Source: Polyangiaceae bacterium
GTDB lineage: Bacteria; Myxococcota_A; Polyangia; Polyangiales; Polyangiaceae
Direction: 5' to 3'
DNA length: 64,000 nucleotides
Assembly (NCBI GenBank): GCA_016712345.1
Contig: JADJRH010000011.1
Coordinates: forward strand, 1,860,001-1,924,000
Made by a program: the position numbers and the translations under genes. Below the pieces are notes generated by a model, which ran no database searches, was not told the DNA's origin, and saw nothing but the letters and a program-made list of their open reading frames with translations. This document shows positions 35,674-45,495 of this stretch, in pieces (positions within the stretch are counted from its first letter, which is position 1; each line of letters starts with the position of its first letter).

Positions 35674-37959
35674 ATGAACGTGGGTAGGAACATTGGGGTG
35701 GGCCGGGGCTGGGTAGGTTTTTTGTTCGCCGTTTCGGCGGGTGTTGCGGGGTTTGGGTGCAACGCCATTTTGGGAATTGATAAAGACTACCAATTGGGAG
35801 GAGAAGCCGGTTCAGGTGGCACTCTACCCGGTGAATGTTCGGTTGTTTCAGACTGTGAATCCACTGTTTTAGAATGTCAGACGGCGACAGCCTGCGACAA
35901 CGGAACATGCGTTTTTGAGAACGCGTCGGATGGTACACCTCTTTCTACCCAGTCTCTCGGTGACTGTGCCGAAGAGGTGTGTGATGGAAATGGCGGCACG
36001 CGCAAGCAGGCGTTGGAGAGCGACGTTCCCAACGATGGGAAGGTTTGTACAATTGACACTTGCAATGGGATGACAGCCGTCCATACCGTGCAAACGTCCG
36101 TGCCTTGTTATACGGGTGCTAGCGGAACACAAGGCGTAGGCGTTTGCGTAGGCGGAACGCAGGCTTGCGACACCGAAGGCAACGCGACCGGTGCCTGTGT
36201 TGGAGAGGTTGTTCCAACCGCGGAAATTTGCGCGAGTCCATTTGACGAAGATTGCAACGGAAGTGTCAACGACAACTGTCCGTGTACACCCGGGGAAGCA
36301 CTCAAGTGTTACGATGGACCACCCTCCACCGAAGGGGTGGGTATGTGCATGGGCGGCATGCAATTCTGTAATGCCGACGGCACGGGTTTTGGTCCCTGCG
36401 CCGGGCAGGTTTTGCCGCAGACCGAAGAGTGTGACGGTCTGATGGACAACGATTGCGACGGCCTGCCGGACCTGTCAGACGGTTGTGAATGTGTGGGGGC
36501 CGTTGAGGATAAATGTTACAGCGGACCTCCCGGGACGTCGATGAACCTGCCTTGCCAAGGGGGAACAAAAATGTGTCAGCCCAATGGCAAATACGGAGTG
36601 TGCGTGGTGAAGTCACGCCTTCGGCGGAGATCTGTAGTTCTCGGACCAATGAGAGTTGCGACGGCACTGCGGGCTGTACAGGACTGCCGAGCTGGAGCAA
36701 ACGGTTTGGCGACGGTGATTCGCAGTTTGGCAGATCGGTGGCAGTTGACAAGGCCGGCAACGTCTACCTAACCGGAACATTTGACGGTACGCTCAACTTT
36801 GGAGGCGGCGCTCTATCCGGTTTCCACTCCATTTACCTTGCCAAGTTTGACTCGGCGGGAAACCACCTTTGGAGTAAAAATCTGGGTGGAATTCTGCAAT
36901 TTGCCACCGTTTTTGTCGATGTTGCTCCAGATCAGTCGCCCATTGTCGCTGGAGACTACAATGGCACGCTCACCTTGGGAGGCGGCATTTCTTTGACCAA
37001 CAATGACGGCGCCAACGCCTTCGTTGCCAAGTTTGACTCAAGTGGAAACGCCGTCTGGGCAAAACAGTTTGGGGACACGTCAGGTCAAACGGTGACCGCA
37101 GCCAACACCGATTCCGCCGGCAATATTCTACTCGGCGCGCTTCCGGGGACGGGCATTGACTTCGGGGGTGGAAATCTCACCGGAACCGCCGTATTGGCCA
37201 AGCTCGACAGTGCTGGAAATCACGTTTGGAGCAAGGCTTTCACCGTAACCGGAATGAATGGGATGTCGGTGCGCGGCGTTGGCACAGACACTTCCGGCAA
37301 TGTGTACTTCGGGGGCGCGCTGAACGGCATGGTCAACCTGGGAGGTGCCAACCTGACAAGCGCCGGTCCCGATGTACGCGGCCAAGTTTACTTCGGCGGG
37401 CGCGCACGTGTGGAGTAAGGTATTCGGCTCGGCCGGAAACGAACTGTCGGCCGGTTTCGGCGTGGATCCCAATGGAAATTCGATCATGATGGGATCTTAC
37501 TTTTCAATGGTGAGTTTTGGTGGGCCCACGATCAATCCGTTTGGCAGTTACGACATGTTCGTGGCGAAAATCGACTCCAATGGCAACCACGTTTGGAGCA
37601 AAGGATTTGGGGATTCAGACATTCAAGAAAGCCAAACGCTTGCCGTCGATTCGGCGGGCAACATTGTTGTGGCAGGCTATTTCTTGGGCTCTTTTGGAAT
37701 TGGTGGGCCCAAAGTGACCAGTATGAGCGCCGCGGGGGACTTCTTTATGGGTAAGCTGGACGCCCAGGGAAACCCAGCATGGCTCCAGTCGTTTGGTGAC
37801 GACCAAGATGCCCAGGCGGCGGTTGAGGGAAGCGTTGGTGTGGACGCGTCGGGCAATGTTTATCTGGCCGCATCTCTGACAGGTGTTTTGTCCCTCGGTG
37901 GACCACTGCTTCCGGCGGGCGGCGGTTGGGATGCCGGCATTGCCAAGTTTGTCCATTAG
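35674..37959 (+). pseudogene. SBBP beta-propeller lipoprotein, two frameshifts
   Basis: Three frames join into one lipoprotein of about 760 residues. The ATG at 35674 has GAGG upstream, and the signal peptide ends in GFGC. The first part has Cys-rich, MopE-like Asp-rich motifs (DEDCNGSVNDNC, DNDCDGLPDLSDGC). The rest is SBBP propeller repeats (VDKAGNVYLTG, FDSAGNHLWSK). At about 36606 one G appears to be missing (C-V-G-E-V would continue the reading). At about 37371-37376 GATGTACGCG reads correctly as GATGTGTACGCG, so GT may have been lost. Both parts are otherwise well conserved, which suggests sequencing errors or very recent decay. A surface binding role is possible. Confidence 0.8.
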
Positions 37960-38015
37960 GCCGCTCTTTCTCGCTATCCCAAGTGGCAACGATGAGGACT
38001 GGGAGCAATCATCCA

Positions 38016-40361
38016 ATGACGAATCAAGATCATCGCCGCCTTGAGGTTAGAGTGTCGAGTGGCGCGGCTCTCGACGTGCGGACCTTTCATGTAGCCGAAA
38101 AGATGAACGAGCTTTTTGAGATCGTTCTGACAGCGGTTAGTGAAGACCCGGACCTTGATTTTGAGGCGATTGCGGGTCACCCCATAAACTTTGCGGTTCA
38201 CCGAGACGTTGGGGAAAACGACAGTCACCGATGGGGAGGACTGTGCCGTCACATCGAGCAGGTGAATGCCGAAGAACGGGGGCTTTCAACCTATCAACTT
38301 ATCATGGTCCCGCGTCTGTGGCTCCTCACCCAGCGCCGAAATTACAGAATGTTTCAACGCGAGAGTGAACTTGACATTGTTCGCAAGTTGCTGAACGAGT
38401 GGGGGGTTCCCTTTTCTGAAAATCTGACAGGCTCCTACGGAAAGCGTGAATACCGCGTTCAGTACGGCGAAACTGACTTTGCTTTCATGTGCCGGATGTT
38501 GGAAGATGCCGGCGTTTCGTTTTACTTTTCTACCCAAGGGGGTGAAACAAAGGTGGTCCTTTCGGACGCGCCTGATAAAGCGCCGCCGCGCGATCCGGCC
38601 ATTGCTTATCGAGAAAATCCAACAGTTGCGTCCAAAGAACATGTGACTCGCATGCGGTTTGGCCGGTCTATTCGCCCAGGTAAGGTGACCGTTCGCGACC
38701 ACGATCACCGTCGTCCGCCGTCGTTTGAGCTAAAGGGTGGGGCCGGATCTACAGGTCAGGTAGAGTCGGCGCTGGAGCAATTTGATTACCGGCCCGGTGC
38801 CTTCACGTTTGAATCCGACAAGGGGGATTCAAACCCGTCGGCCGATGATCGAGGCAAGTTTCGCACGGACGATCGGGCTGCCGCCGCTTTTGCTGAAAAG
38901 CGGTTGGCCGGCGAGAGGGCGTCGGCCCAATCCATTCGATTTGAAACCAACACGGTTGACCTGGCGCCAGGAACGGTGGTTTCGTTTCTTGATCACCCCA
39001 AAGCAGAACTTGCTCCCGGTAAGGGGTATTTGGTTGTTGAGTCGAGTTTTTCAGGTAAGGTCAATGAAAGTTGGACCTGCGCCTGTTCAGCGGTGAGCGC
39101 CGCGGGATCTTACCATCCGCCGGTGGTAACCCCGCGCCCCAAAACTTCGGGTGTTGAAAGTGCGACCGTCGTGGGTCCGGCTGGGGATGAGATTCATACC
39201 GACGAATTTGGAAGGGTGCGTGTACACTTTCATTGGGATCGCGAATCACGCATGAACGAAAAGTCGTCGTGTTGGATTCACGTGAGTCAACCTTGGGGCG
39301 GGAGCGGATTTGGCGGAACAAATTTGCCGCGAATTGGGCAGGAAGTGATTGTTGACTTTTTGGGAGGTGATCCCGACAAACCCGTTATTACAGGTCGGCT
39401 TTATACTGCCCTCCAGACGACACCTTACAAGCTTCCCGACAACAAAACGCAGAGCGGTTGGAAGAGCCGATCGTCGCCCGGCGGTGATCCCGACAACTTT
39501 AACGAGATCATGTTCGAGGATAGAAAAGGCAAAGAACTGCTTCGAATGCAGGCCGAAAAAGACCTCGACAAACTTGTAAAAAATGATGAGCGGGTAAAAA
39601 TCGGCCACGACCGTCAGAAGCGGGTGGAACATGACGACGCGCTCAGCGTGGGCAACGATCGCACGCGCGAAGTGGGCCATGATGAATCTGTGCGCGTGGT
39701 GCATGATCGCACGCGCGAAGTGGGGCACGATGAGTCGCTTTCGATCGGCAACGATCGTGAGCGAAGCGTTGGGAATGATGAACGGGTGCAGGTGGGGGCA
39801 AACCAAACAATTCAGGTTGTCAAAAATCGCACCCGGCTCGTGGGGATGAACGAAACGGTGACGATCGGAATGAACAATACCCGCGCCGTGGGCGTGAATG
39901 AAACGCTGTTTGTCGGCGTTCACCAAAATGAGCAGATCGGCGGCAATCGCTCGGTGAAGGTGAAGAAAAATCACTCTGAAAAAATTGGTAAAAACAAATC
40001 TGTAAAAGTTGGTAAGGCCAAAACGGAAACGGTCAAACTCGCTTCCACAGAAACGGTGGGTCTCGCCAAGACGTGCACGGTGGGCGCCGCGTATACCCTC
40101 ACTGTGGGCGGCATCATGACAACAACGGTTGCCATGAAACAGATCGAAAACGTGGGCATGACCAAGTCGGTGACGGTGGGTCAGAAAATTGAAATCACGT
40201 GTGGGGCGGCGAGCATTGTCTTGGAAGCCTCCGGGAAGATTGCCATCAAGGGGACGGAGATCACCGTCAACGGCGAAACAATCACCATGGAGGCTGCAAA
40301 GCAGGCCCATCTGAAGGGTGGCACCACCAAAATTGAGGGCGATCCAATTGACCTCAACTGA
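38016..40361 (+). CDS. vgrG: Type VI secretion spike protein VgrG
   Basis: 781 residues from the ATG at 38016 (GGGAG upstream); the frame is open further upstream. The gp27-like base (about 1-330) has the typical YGETDFAFMCRMLEDAGVSFYF region. The gp5-like OB fold (about 385-490) has DEFGRVRVHFHWD, CWIHVSQPWGG and GRLYT. The C-terminal spike is a long beta-helix of short repeats (VGHDES, VGNDER, VGMNET; about 520-700). No extra effector domain follows the spike. It would tip the secreted tube of a T6SS whose structural genes are not in the window. Its 3' end overlaps the convergent DUF2169 gene by 8 bp. Confidence 0.93.
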   Translation: MTNQDHRRLEVRVSSGAALDVRTFHVAEKMNELFEIVLTAVSEDPDLDFEAIAGHPINFAVHRDVGENDSHRWGGLCRHIEQVNAEERGLSTYQLIMVPRLWLLTQRRNYRMFQRESELDIVRKLLNEWGVPFSENLTGSYGKREYRVQYGETDFAFMCRMLEDAGVSFYFSTQGGETKVVLSDAPDKAPPRDPAIAYRENPTVASKEHVTRMRFGRSIRPGKVTVRDHDHRRPPSFELKGGAGSTGQVESALEQFDYRPGAFTFESDKGDSNPSADDRGKFRTDDRAAAAFAEKRLAGERASAQSIRFETNTVDLAPGTVVSFLDHPKAELAPGKGYLVVESSFSGKVNESWTCACSAVSAAGSYHPPVVTPRPKTSGVESATVVGPAGDEIHTDEFGRVRVHFHWDRESRMNEKSSCWIHVSQPWGGSGFGGTNLPRIGQEVIVDFLGGDPDKPVITGRLYTALQTTPYKLPDNKTQSGWKSRSSPGGDPDNFNEIMFEDRKGKELLRMQAEKDLDKLVKNDERVKIGHDRQKRVEHDDALSVGNDRTREVGHDESVRVVHDRTREVGHDESLSIGNDRERSVGNDERVQVGANQTIQVVKNRTRLVGMNETVTIGMNNTRAVGVNETLFVGVHQNEQIGGNRSVKVKKNHSEKIGKNKSVKVGKAKTETVKLASTETVGLAKTCTVGAAYTLTVGGIMTTTVAMKQIENVGMTKSVTVGQKIEITCGAASIVLEASGKIAIKGTEITVNGETITMEAAKQAHLKGGTTKIEGDPIDLN

Positions 40362-42243
40362 GGGTTCGGGCGATCTGAACGCGTTGGATGTGTACCCAGG
40401 CGTCTTCAGGCAGTTTGAGTTCAGCCAATTTTTCGTCGAGTTCGCCGCAGCTGTTGGCTTCTGCGAGCGAAGTGTACACCGCTTGTGTGATGGGTAGGCG
40501 CTCGGCTTCAAGCGTTTCTACATACGCTTGGTCATATTCTGACAAGAGTGCCGCGTTGCCGCGCGAAGCTTCGGCGAGCATGCGATCTTCCCAGTGGGAG
40601 TGAACTTCTTCCCATTGGTCGGCGCTAAGGTTTTCAGCTTCAAGGATGGCGGAGGTGTTTTCTTCGTCACATTGGATTCGGGCGTGGATGCCGCCGCACC
40701 GCCTTGGGGGGTAGGCGTTGGGTGTGGGGGCGGTGGAAGGTTCCGCCGGAGGTGACGGGTTCTCAGAAACGGCGAGGAGCAGCGGCGGGGGAGCGATGGC
40801 TTCACCCGTGGAGGGCGGCAACGCGAGCGGCGCGGGCGTTTCCGATGGGGCCCGACGAAGGTAGGTGGGTTGAATTGGAGCAAAGGCAGGTGGTGGGGGA
40901 AGGTTGGAAACGGGGAGATCGGCGGAGGGGGAAACACTCGGTTGAAAGGGTAGACCCACTCCTTCAACGGCGGGAGCGGGCCGGGCCGGCGACTCATCAT
41001 TTGACTTTGAAAAAGGCACGGCCGGAGTCGGATTTGCAAATCCAAACGCCATGGTGCCACCGTACAAATCGTCAATCGCCATGGTTGCGCCGGACAGCAC
41101 AGCATTGTTCGCGCTGTCAGCGTTGGAAGGTTGACTTGCCGGGTTGGCAACGGTTGCATTTGAGTTACCGAAGGGTAGGGGACTTGCGGCGGAACCTGAC
41201 AGATCCGGCGCCTGCGTGTGGTCAAACACGGGCGGTGCGGAAGGTCGTGTCGGCGGTGTGGAAGCGGCAAGTTCTCCTTGTGTAACGAGGATGCGGCCCG
41301 GCTCGTCGGCGTGATCCAGCACGACATGTCCACGCCACAAGAGCATGGCTGTGCCTTTATCTGTATCAATGATCAGAGTGTCGCCGCGAAGCTGAACGTT
41401 TTCTGTGCCGCGACCGCGCTCTACCTGAACAATTGGGGTGACCGCGGTGAGTCGAGTGCTGAGTTGACCAAAGAGGGGATGCAAGTTCTCAAGTGAGATT
41501 AGGTCATCCCCAAACGGGGTTCCTCGACGCTGGTCGGGCGACGCTGCACTGAAATATCCAAGGTCGATGTCAGGTGGGAGTGACCGTTCGTTCCACCGAA
41601 CGGGATCCCAACCGGCAACGTGGCGCTGCAAACACGCGGCTCTGGTGGGCCAATGGGGTGCGAGCGGGCCGAATCCAATCGGTCGAATGAGGTCGGTCCG
41701 AGAGGTAAGGTTGAGGTCGACCGGTAGAAGGTTTGGCACCCGAATTCTACCGTACATGTCCGGTTTGGCGCCGCCGCCGATGGCAAGACCCACCGGGTTT
41801 ACCGTGTCGGGTCCACCCGCTGCTCTTTCCCAGTTGAGTGGCATTTTTGTGATTGGGGAAGGGTCTGAAAGTTGACCATCCAATCCAAACGTTCTGTCGC
41901 CGGTGACTTGTATCGATTTGTGGATATCACCCACGGTAAGGTGAGCCGAAAAGGAGGTTGCCCGCTTTCCACCGGGAGCGTACGCGTGCCCCATGAGGAG
42001 CACTTCAGGCTGCTTTTTGAGGGGTACAAGATCGGACGCCACTTGAAGCGATCCGCTCTCTGCGTACACATCGTTGGGGGCTACCGGCACCTGTGAGGTG
42101 GCGAGTGGGGAAGTTCCCGGCCGCAGGGAAAACGTGGCCTTGCAGACGACCGTTAAAACAACGCCCCCGTGGCTCGGTCGCCACGTCAGTTGAGCGGCTC
42201 GAAGCAGGCTTTGGGTGACGATTTCCATGTTTGCGGGCGGCAT
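40354..42243 (-). CDS. DUF2169-domain protein (T6SS-associated)
   Basis: About 629 residues from ATG 42243; a TTG at 42267 and an ATG at 42228 are alternatives and none has a clear Shine-Dalgarno. The N-terminal DUF2169 domain (about 5-330) has WRPSHGGVVLTVVCKATFSL and the GFGPLAPHWP and DIDLGYFSAASPDQ motifs. DUF2169 proteins are commonly encoded with VgrG and T6SS effectors and may serve as loading adaptors (family knowledge). A Pro/Ala-rich linker of about 180 residues leads to a helical C-terminal domain (about 520-629). It overlaps vgrG tail-to-tail by 8 bp and lies 20 bp downstream of the SRPBCC gene. Confidence 0.85.
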   Translation of the reverse strand: MPPANMEIVTQSLLRAAQLTWRPSHGGVVLTVVCKATFSLRPGTSPLATSQVPVAPNDVYAESGSLQVASDLVPLKKQPEVLLMGHAYAPGGKRATSFSAHLTVGDIHKSIQVTGDRTFGLDGQLSDPSPITKMPLNWERAAGGPDTVNPVGLAIGGGAKPDMYGRIRVPNLLPVDLNLTSRTDLIRPIGFGPLAPHWPTRAACLQRHVAGWDPVRWNERSLPPDIDLGYFSAASPDQRRGTPFGDDLISLENLHPLFGQLSTRLTAVTPIVQVERGRGTENVQLRGDTLIIDTDKGTAMLLWRGHVVLDHADEPGRILVTQGELAASTPPTRPSAPPVFDHTQAPDLSGSAASPLPFGNSNATVANPASQPSNADSANNAVLSGATMAIDDLYGGTMAFGFANPTPAVPFSKSNDESPARPAPAVEGVGLPFQPSVSPSADLPVSNLPPPPAFAPIQPTYLRRAPSETPAPLALPPSTGEAIAPPPLLLAVSENPSPPAEPSTAPTPNAYPPRRCGGIHARIQCDEENTSAILEAENLSADQWEEVHSHWEDRMLAEASRGNAALLSEYDQAYVETLEAERLPITQAVYTSLAEANSCGELDEKLAELKLPEDAWVHIQRVQIARTLS

Positions 42244-42263
42244 GCTTGACGCGGGCGGCGGCG

Positions 42264-42713
42264 TCAAGGGTTGCTGCGTTCCACCTCGCGACGAGTGACG
42301 TCGTGTCGCGTTTTGAAGCTTTTTTTGAGCCCGCCTGCGACCAGGGGAGCCATGACCTTACCGAGCGGCCCACCGGGCAGTTCAAAATCGATGCTGTCGA
42401 TGAGTGCGGCGCCGATCCCGCACGGTTCTACCCGGTGTTCATGGCGCCATCGGCGGAACGGACCTGACATTTGTTCATCCACAAATCGATGGGGAGGTTC
42501 GTATACCGTGTGGCGGGCGACCCATTGTATTTTGAACGGTCCGAGCCCTACGCGGAGGAGGGCTTCTTCACCGACGCGAAGACTTGCCGGAGGTTGTATG
42601 ATCTCAACCGGTCCTCCGGGTGGGGCCAAAAGGGCCAACGCTTCCGGGCGCTCGTGAAAGGCGAACAGCTCCTCCGGTGTACACCGGAACTCAGACCGCA
42701 ATTCAAAATGCAT
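42264..42713 (-). CDS. SRPBCC/START-like ligand-binding protein
   Basis: 149 residues from the ATG at 42713. The sequence MHFELRSEFRCTPEELFAFH and later WVARHTVYEPPHRFVDEQ, ending in a long amphipathic helix, follow the SRPBCC helix-grip pattern (polyketide-cyclase/CoxG-like group). No signal peptide is seen, so it is probably cytoplasmic. It is read in the same direction as the DUF2169 gene, 20 bp away, and divergently from the carbonic anhydrase across 164 bp. The ligand is unknown. Confidence 0.75.
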   Translation of the reverse strand: MHFELRSEFRCTPEELFAFHERPEALALLAPPGGPVEIIQPPASLRVGEEALLRVGLGPFKIQWVARHTVYEPPHRFVDEQMSGPFRRWRHEHRVEPCGIGAALIDSIDFELPGGPLGKVMAPLVAGGLKKSFKTRHDVTRREVERSNP

Positions 42714-42877
42714 GGGGCGACTATGGGGCACATTGGGTCGTTTGTCTCTACCCATCTGATTTTTGAGCGTACAGAAGTGCATGTCTTGCTGCTTTGCCGC
42801 GGGGGATGCGTGGCGAATCGGGTGGTAGATGCGATTTGCCACGGTGGTCTACTTGTTGCGAAAGTTTGGCTGCCTCC

Positions 42878-43564
42878 ATGTTTGGATCTACCCATCCTCG
42901 CGCTCGAAAGATTACACTCATTGCGGCAGCCGGGCTTTTGGCTCTGGTGGCGCTGATTTTTCTTGTGAGCGCAAAAGCGCGGTTTGTCGTGGGTGGAGCC
43001 ATGGTCAATGCGGGGTACAGGTTGCAAGACCCGATTCATGACTACGACTTTGCCCACGAAGACGCGCGGCCTGAGGAAGTCTGGAAGGAGCTGATTAACC
43101 AAAACAGGATGGCGGCGTCGGTGCGGCGGAAGTTTCCCCGGTCTACCCATCACCCTCTTGTTGCGATCGTTGCCTGCATGGACGCGAGGGTAGATACGGT
43201 GGAGCTGATGGGGGACACGCGAAAGTATTACTACGTTGTTCGCACGGCAGGCTCGGTGTTGGGCGAGCACGAAGAGGACATGTTGGAACTGGCAGTGGCC
43301 AACGGGGTCAAGGTGATTGTTCTGACAACTCACACCGACTGCGCAGCCGAAAAGGTGGCCGCGGATGGGGAGAAACGAAAGCAATATCCACATCTGTCGG
43401 AGGGAATTGACGAACGCGAGAAGAGGATTTCTGAGTTGCTCGCTCGACCCACGATTGCGGACAAAATCGCGAAGGGTGAACTGCTTGTGAAGCGAGTGAT
43501 GATCGACACCACAACGGAGGAGCTGATTGCAACCGATCCTCCCTCGGCGCGGTCGGCACCTTGA
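42878..43564 (+). CDS. Membrane-anchored beta-carbonic anhydrase-like protein
   Basis: 228 residues from the ATG at 42878. One N-terminal membrane helix (about 12-32) is followed by a beta-carbonic anhydrase core. Zinc ligands can be placed at Cys in IVACMDARV, and His and Cys in THTDCAAEK; the Asp-Arg pair of CxDxR is present. The usual Gly after the last zinc Cys is Ala here. It would interconvert CO2 and bicarbonate with the catalytic domain next to the membrane, probably outside. It stands alone, divergent from the SRPBCC gene, with no sulfate-permease partner. Confidence 0.82.
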   Translation: MFGSTHPRARKITLIAAAGLLALVALIFLVSAKARFVVGGAMVNAGYRLQDPIHDYDFAHEDARPEEVWKELINQNRMAASVRRKFPRSTHHPLVAIVACMDARVDTVELMGDTRKYYYVVRTAGSVLGEHEEDMLELAVANGVKVIVLTTHTDCAAEKVAADGEKRKQYPHLSEGIDEREKRISELLARPTIADKIAKGELLVKRVMIDTTTEELIATDPPSARSAP

Positions 43565-43847
43565 CAAGCGGGGGAGCCGAATTTCGGTCCGACGCGTTGT
43601 AGACCAGCGCATGAATGGCCGGAAAAGGGGGCAGAAGCGCATGTCGTGCTGGGATGGTCAGAAACGATTGCCGTATTCACCGGAAGAAATGGGGTGATAC
43701 TGGGTGGCATGCGCAATGCTGGGTATGATCAATGCCGTTTCTGAAAAGCCAGGCGACGCAGAAGCCGGCTGACTGCATGTTTTTGTGGGGCGGGCTTCTG
43801 CCAAGCGATGGTGGGAAAGTTTCCAGTTGTAAGAAAGGAGGCTACCC
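43565..43847. other. Intergenic region, 283 bp
   Basis: No gene is supported. The region holds the sigma54-type site at 43705-43720 and a strong AAGGAGG Shine-Dalgarno before the next ATG. Nothing else structured was seen. Confidence 0.5.
43705..43720 (+). promoter_or_regulatory. Candidate sigma54 (-24/-12) promoter
   Basis: TGGCATGCGCAATGCT matches TGGCAYRN4TTGCW except for A in place of the first T of the -12 element; GG and GC are exactly ten apart. The predicted leader to the lipoprotein gene is about 117 bases. Confidence 0.5.
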
Positions 43848-44408
43848 ATGCTTCGCACGAAATTGGCAGCATTGACACTGATCCCCGCTTTGGCGCTGGG
43901 TTTTGGCGCGTGCGCGGGGCCTGCGGAAACCGAAGAGTCCGAGGCCGTTGCGGAGTCTGAGAGCGCTCTCTTTTTGCAGACGCAGCTCTACGGAACGTTT
44001 CGCGCGCGGACTTGGGAAGCGGGTAAGATGACGTTGCTCGTTTTTAAGAGCGATGGAACTTACCATCGGGAGATCATGAAAAAGTGCCCGCACATGAACT
44101 GCACGCCGGTGATCAACGACGGCGGTTATACAGTTTGGGGTGATGGGCGCGACGTAAACGTGTCTTTGTTTTTGCATGGTAAGACCTGGGAAAACTACCG
44201 GCTCTTCTACCATCGAACATGGATTCGTTTGATCGGCGAAAATGGGATGCATCAAGATCTTGTGCGGACGCCTCAGGGAGCTTGGTGCGACGCGGTGGAT
44301 GATTGCAGGATGCAAAATCTACCCAGGCCGGACATTTGTTTGCCCAACTGGGAGTGTAACGATCACTATTGTCACAACATCTGCGGATTGCCGCCCAAGC
44401 CTCAATGA
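43848..44408 (+). CDS. Putative lipoprotein, unknown function
   Basis: 186 residues with AAGGAGG ahead of the ATG. The signal peptide ends in FGACAG; Cys 22 is the likely lipidation site. An acidic, Ser-rich linker (EESEAVAESES) follows. The mature domain (about 45-150) is beta-rich and aromatic with paired Cys (KKCPHMNC). The C-terminus has a Cys-rich knot (CDAVDDC, CLPNWECNDHYCHNIC). A sigma54-type site precedes it. No family was recognised. Confidence 0.75.
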   Translation: MLRTKLAALTLIPALALGFGACAGPAETEESEAVAESESALFLQTQLYGTFRARTWEAGKMTLLVFKSDGTYHREIMKKCPHMNCTPVINDGGYTVWGDGRDVNVSLFLHGKTWENYRLFYHRTWIRLIGENGMHQDLVRTPQGAWCDAVDDCRMQNLPRPDICLPNWECNDHYCHNICGLPPKPQ

Positions 44409-44469
44409 CGGGTTTGGTCAAGTGGTAATCTGAGGTGCGTGCCGCCGGTAACTGCTGTATGGTGCACCG

Positions 44470-45477
44470 ATGTCTATATCGGCGCCCAGAAACGACGCTG
44501 GCAGACGCTCTCCGATCGTGGTTCAAACGCGCGGCTCCGTACGAGAGACCGAACACCCTTTTGTGGTTGCGGTGGCTCACGCCGGGAGCGACGTGGATCT
44601 CGCCGGCGTGGACCGAGTGACGCCGTTTCGATCGGCCGCAAAGCCATTTCAACTGGCAAACTCGCTTGGATTTTTGGGTGATCCGGATCTGACAGACGAA
44701 GAGTTGGCCATAGGTGCGGCGTCGCACAGCGCGGAGCCTCGCCATGTTGAATTGGCTAGAAAAGTATTGAGTCGGTTTGGCGTACCGGAAACCGGCCTGC
44801 GATGCGGCGGCCATGCGCCGATGCACGCTCCAAGCGCGGAGGCCCTTGTCAGGTCGGGCGAACATTTTACAGACATCCACAACAATTGTTCGGGAAAACA
44901 TGCCTTCATGTTGGCTGCGGCGGTGCGGCAGGGCTGGGAAGTTGACTACCGGCCGTCAACCCATCCTCTTCAGGTGGGAAACTCCGTGTTGATCTCCGCG
45001 CTGTCAGGTTGGGATCCCCAGCTTGCGACGGACGGGTGCGGAGTTCCCACGTTTTGCCTTCCGGTAACGGCTATTGCTCGGGCTTGGTCGGTGCTGGCTG
45101 CGGCTTCGCCGGTTTCTACCATGGGTAGAGATCCGCAGGTCATCGCTCGGCTTTCGCGGGTGGCAAACGCGATGGCAGTTCACCCTGAACTCACCTCGGG
45201 AGAAGGTCGGCTTGACCTCCTGCTCGCCGAGACCATTCGGGAGCCCTACATCGGAAAAATTGGGGCTCAAGGCGTGTTTTGTATTGCCCTTCCCAAACGA
45301 GGTTTGGGGATTGCCGTGAAGGTCACGTCCGGCCTTTCAGAGACGCTTGCCGCGGCAGTTCCGTGGGCGCTCCAAACGTTTGCGCCGGGCGCTTTTGACG
45401 CTCCGCTCGACTGGCCGCCGACCGATGTTCGAAATGTCGTGGGCGCGCTCGTGGGTAGATATCAGGTGGAAGGCTGA
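44470..45477 (+). CDS. L-asparaginase II family protein
   Basis: 335 residues, full length for the asparaginase II (PF06089-type) family. Signature segments are RSAAKPFQ (about 55-62), ASHSAEPRH, NNCSGKHA (about 139-146) and DGCGVP (about 188-193). Predicted to hydrolyse L-asparagine to aspartate and ammonia in the cytoplasm; no signal peptide is seen. This family is unrelated in sequence to the E. coli AnsA/AnsB type. It ends 18 bp from the convergent MAT gene. Confidence 0.88.
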   Translation: MSISAPRNDAGRRSPIVVQTRGSVRETEHPFVVAVAHAGSDVDLAGVDRVTPFRSAAKPFQLANSLGFLGDPDLTDEELAIGAASHSAEPRHVELARKVLSRFGVPETGLRCGGHAPMHAPSAEALVRSGEHFTDIHNNCSGKHAFMLAAAVRQGWEVDYRPSTHPLQVGNSVLISALSGWDPQLATDGCGVPTFCLPVTAIARAWSVLAAASPVSTMGRDPQVIARLSRVANAMAVHPELTSGEGRLDLLLAETIREPYIGKIGAQGVFCIALPKRGLGIAVKVTSGLSETLAAAVPWALQTFAPGAFDAPLDWPPTDVRNVVGALVGRYQVEG

Positions 45478-45495
45478 AGCGTCGGCGAAGTTACG

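Noticed and set aside
42845..42860. TGGTCTACTTGTTGCG upstream of the carbonic anhydrase gene
   Set aside because: GG-N10-GC spacing is right, but the -24 element is poor and the implied leader is only about six bases.
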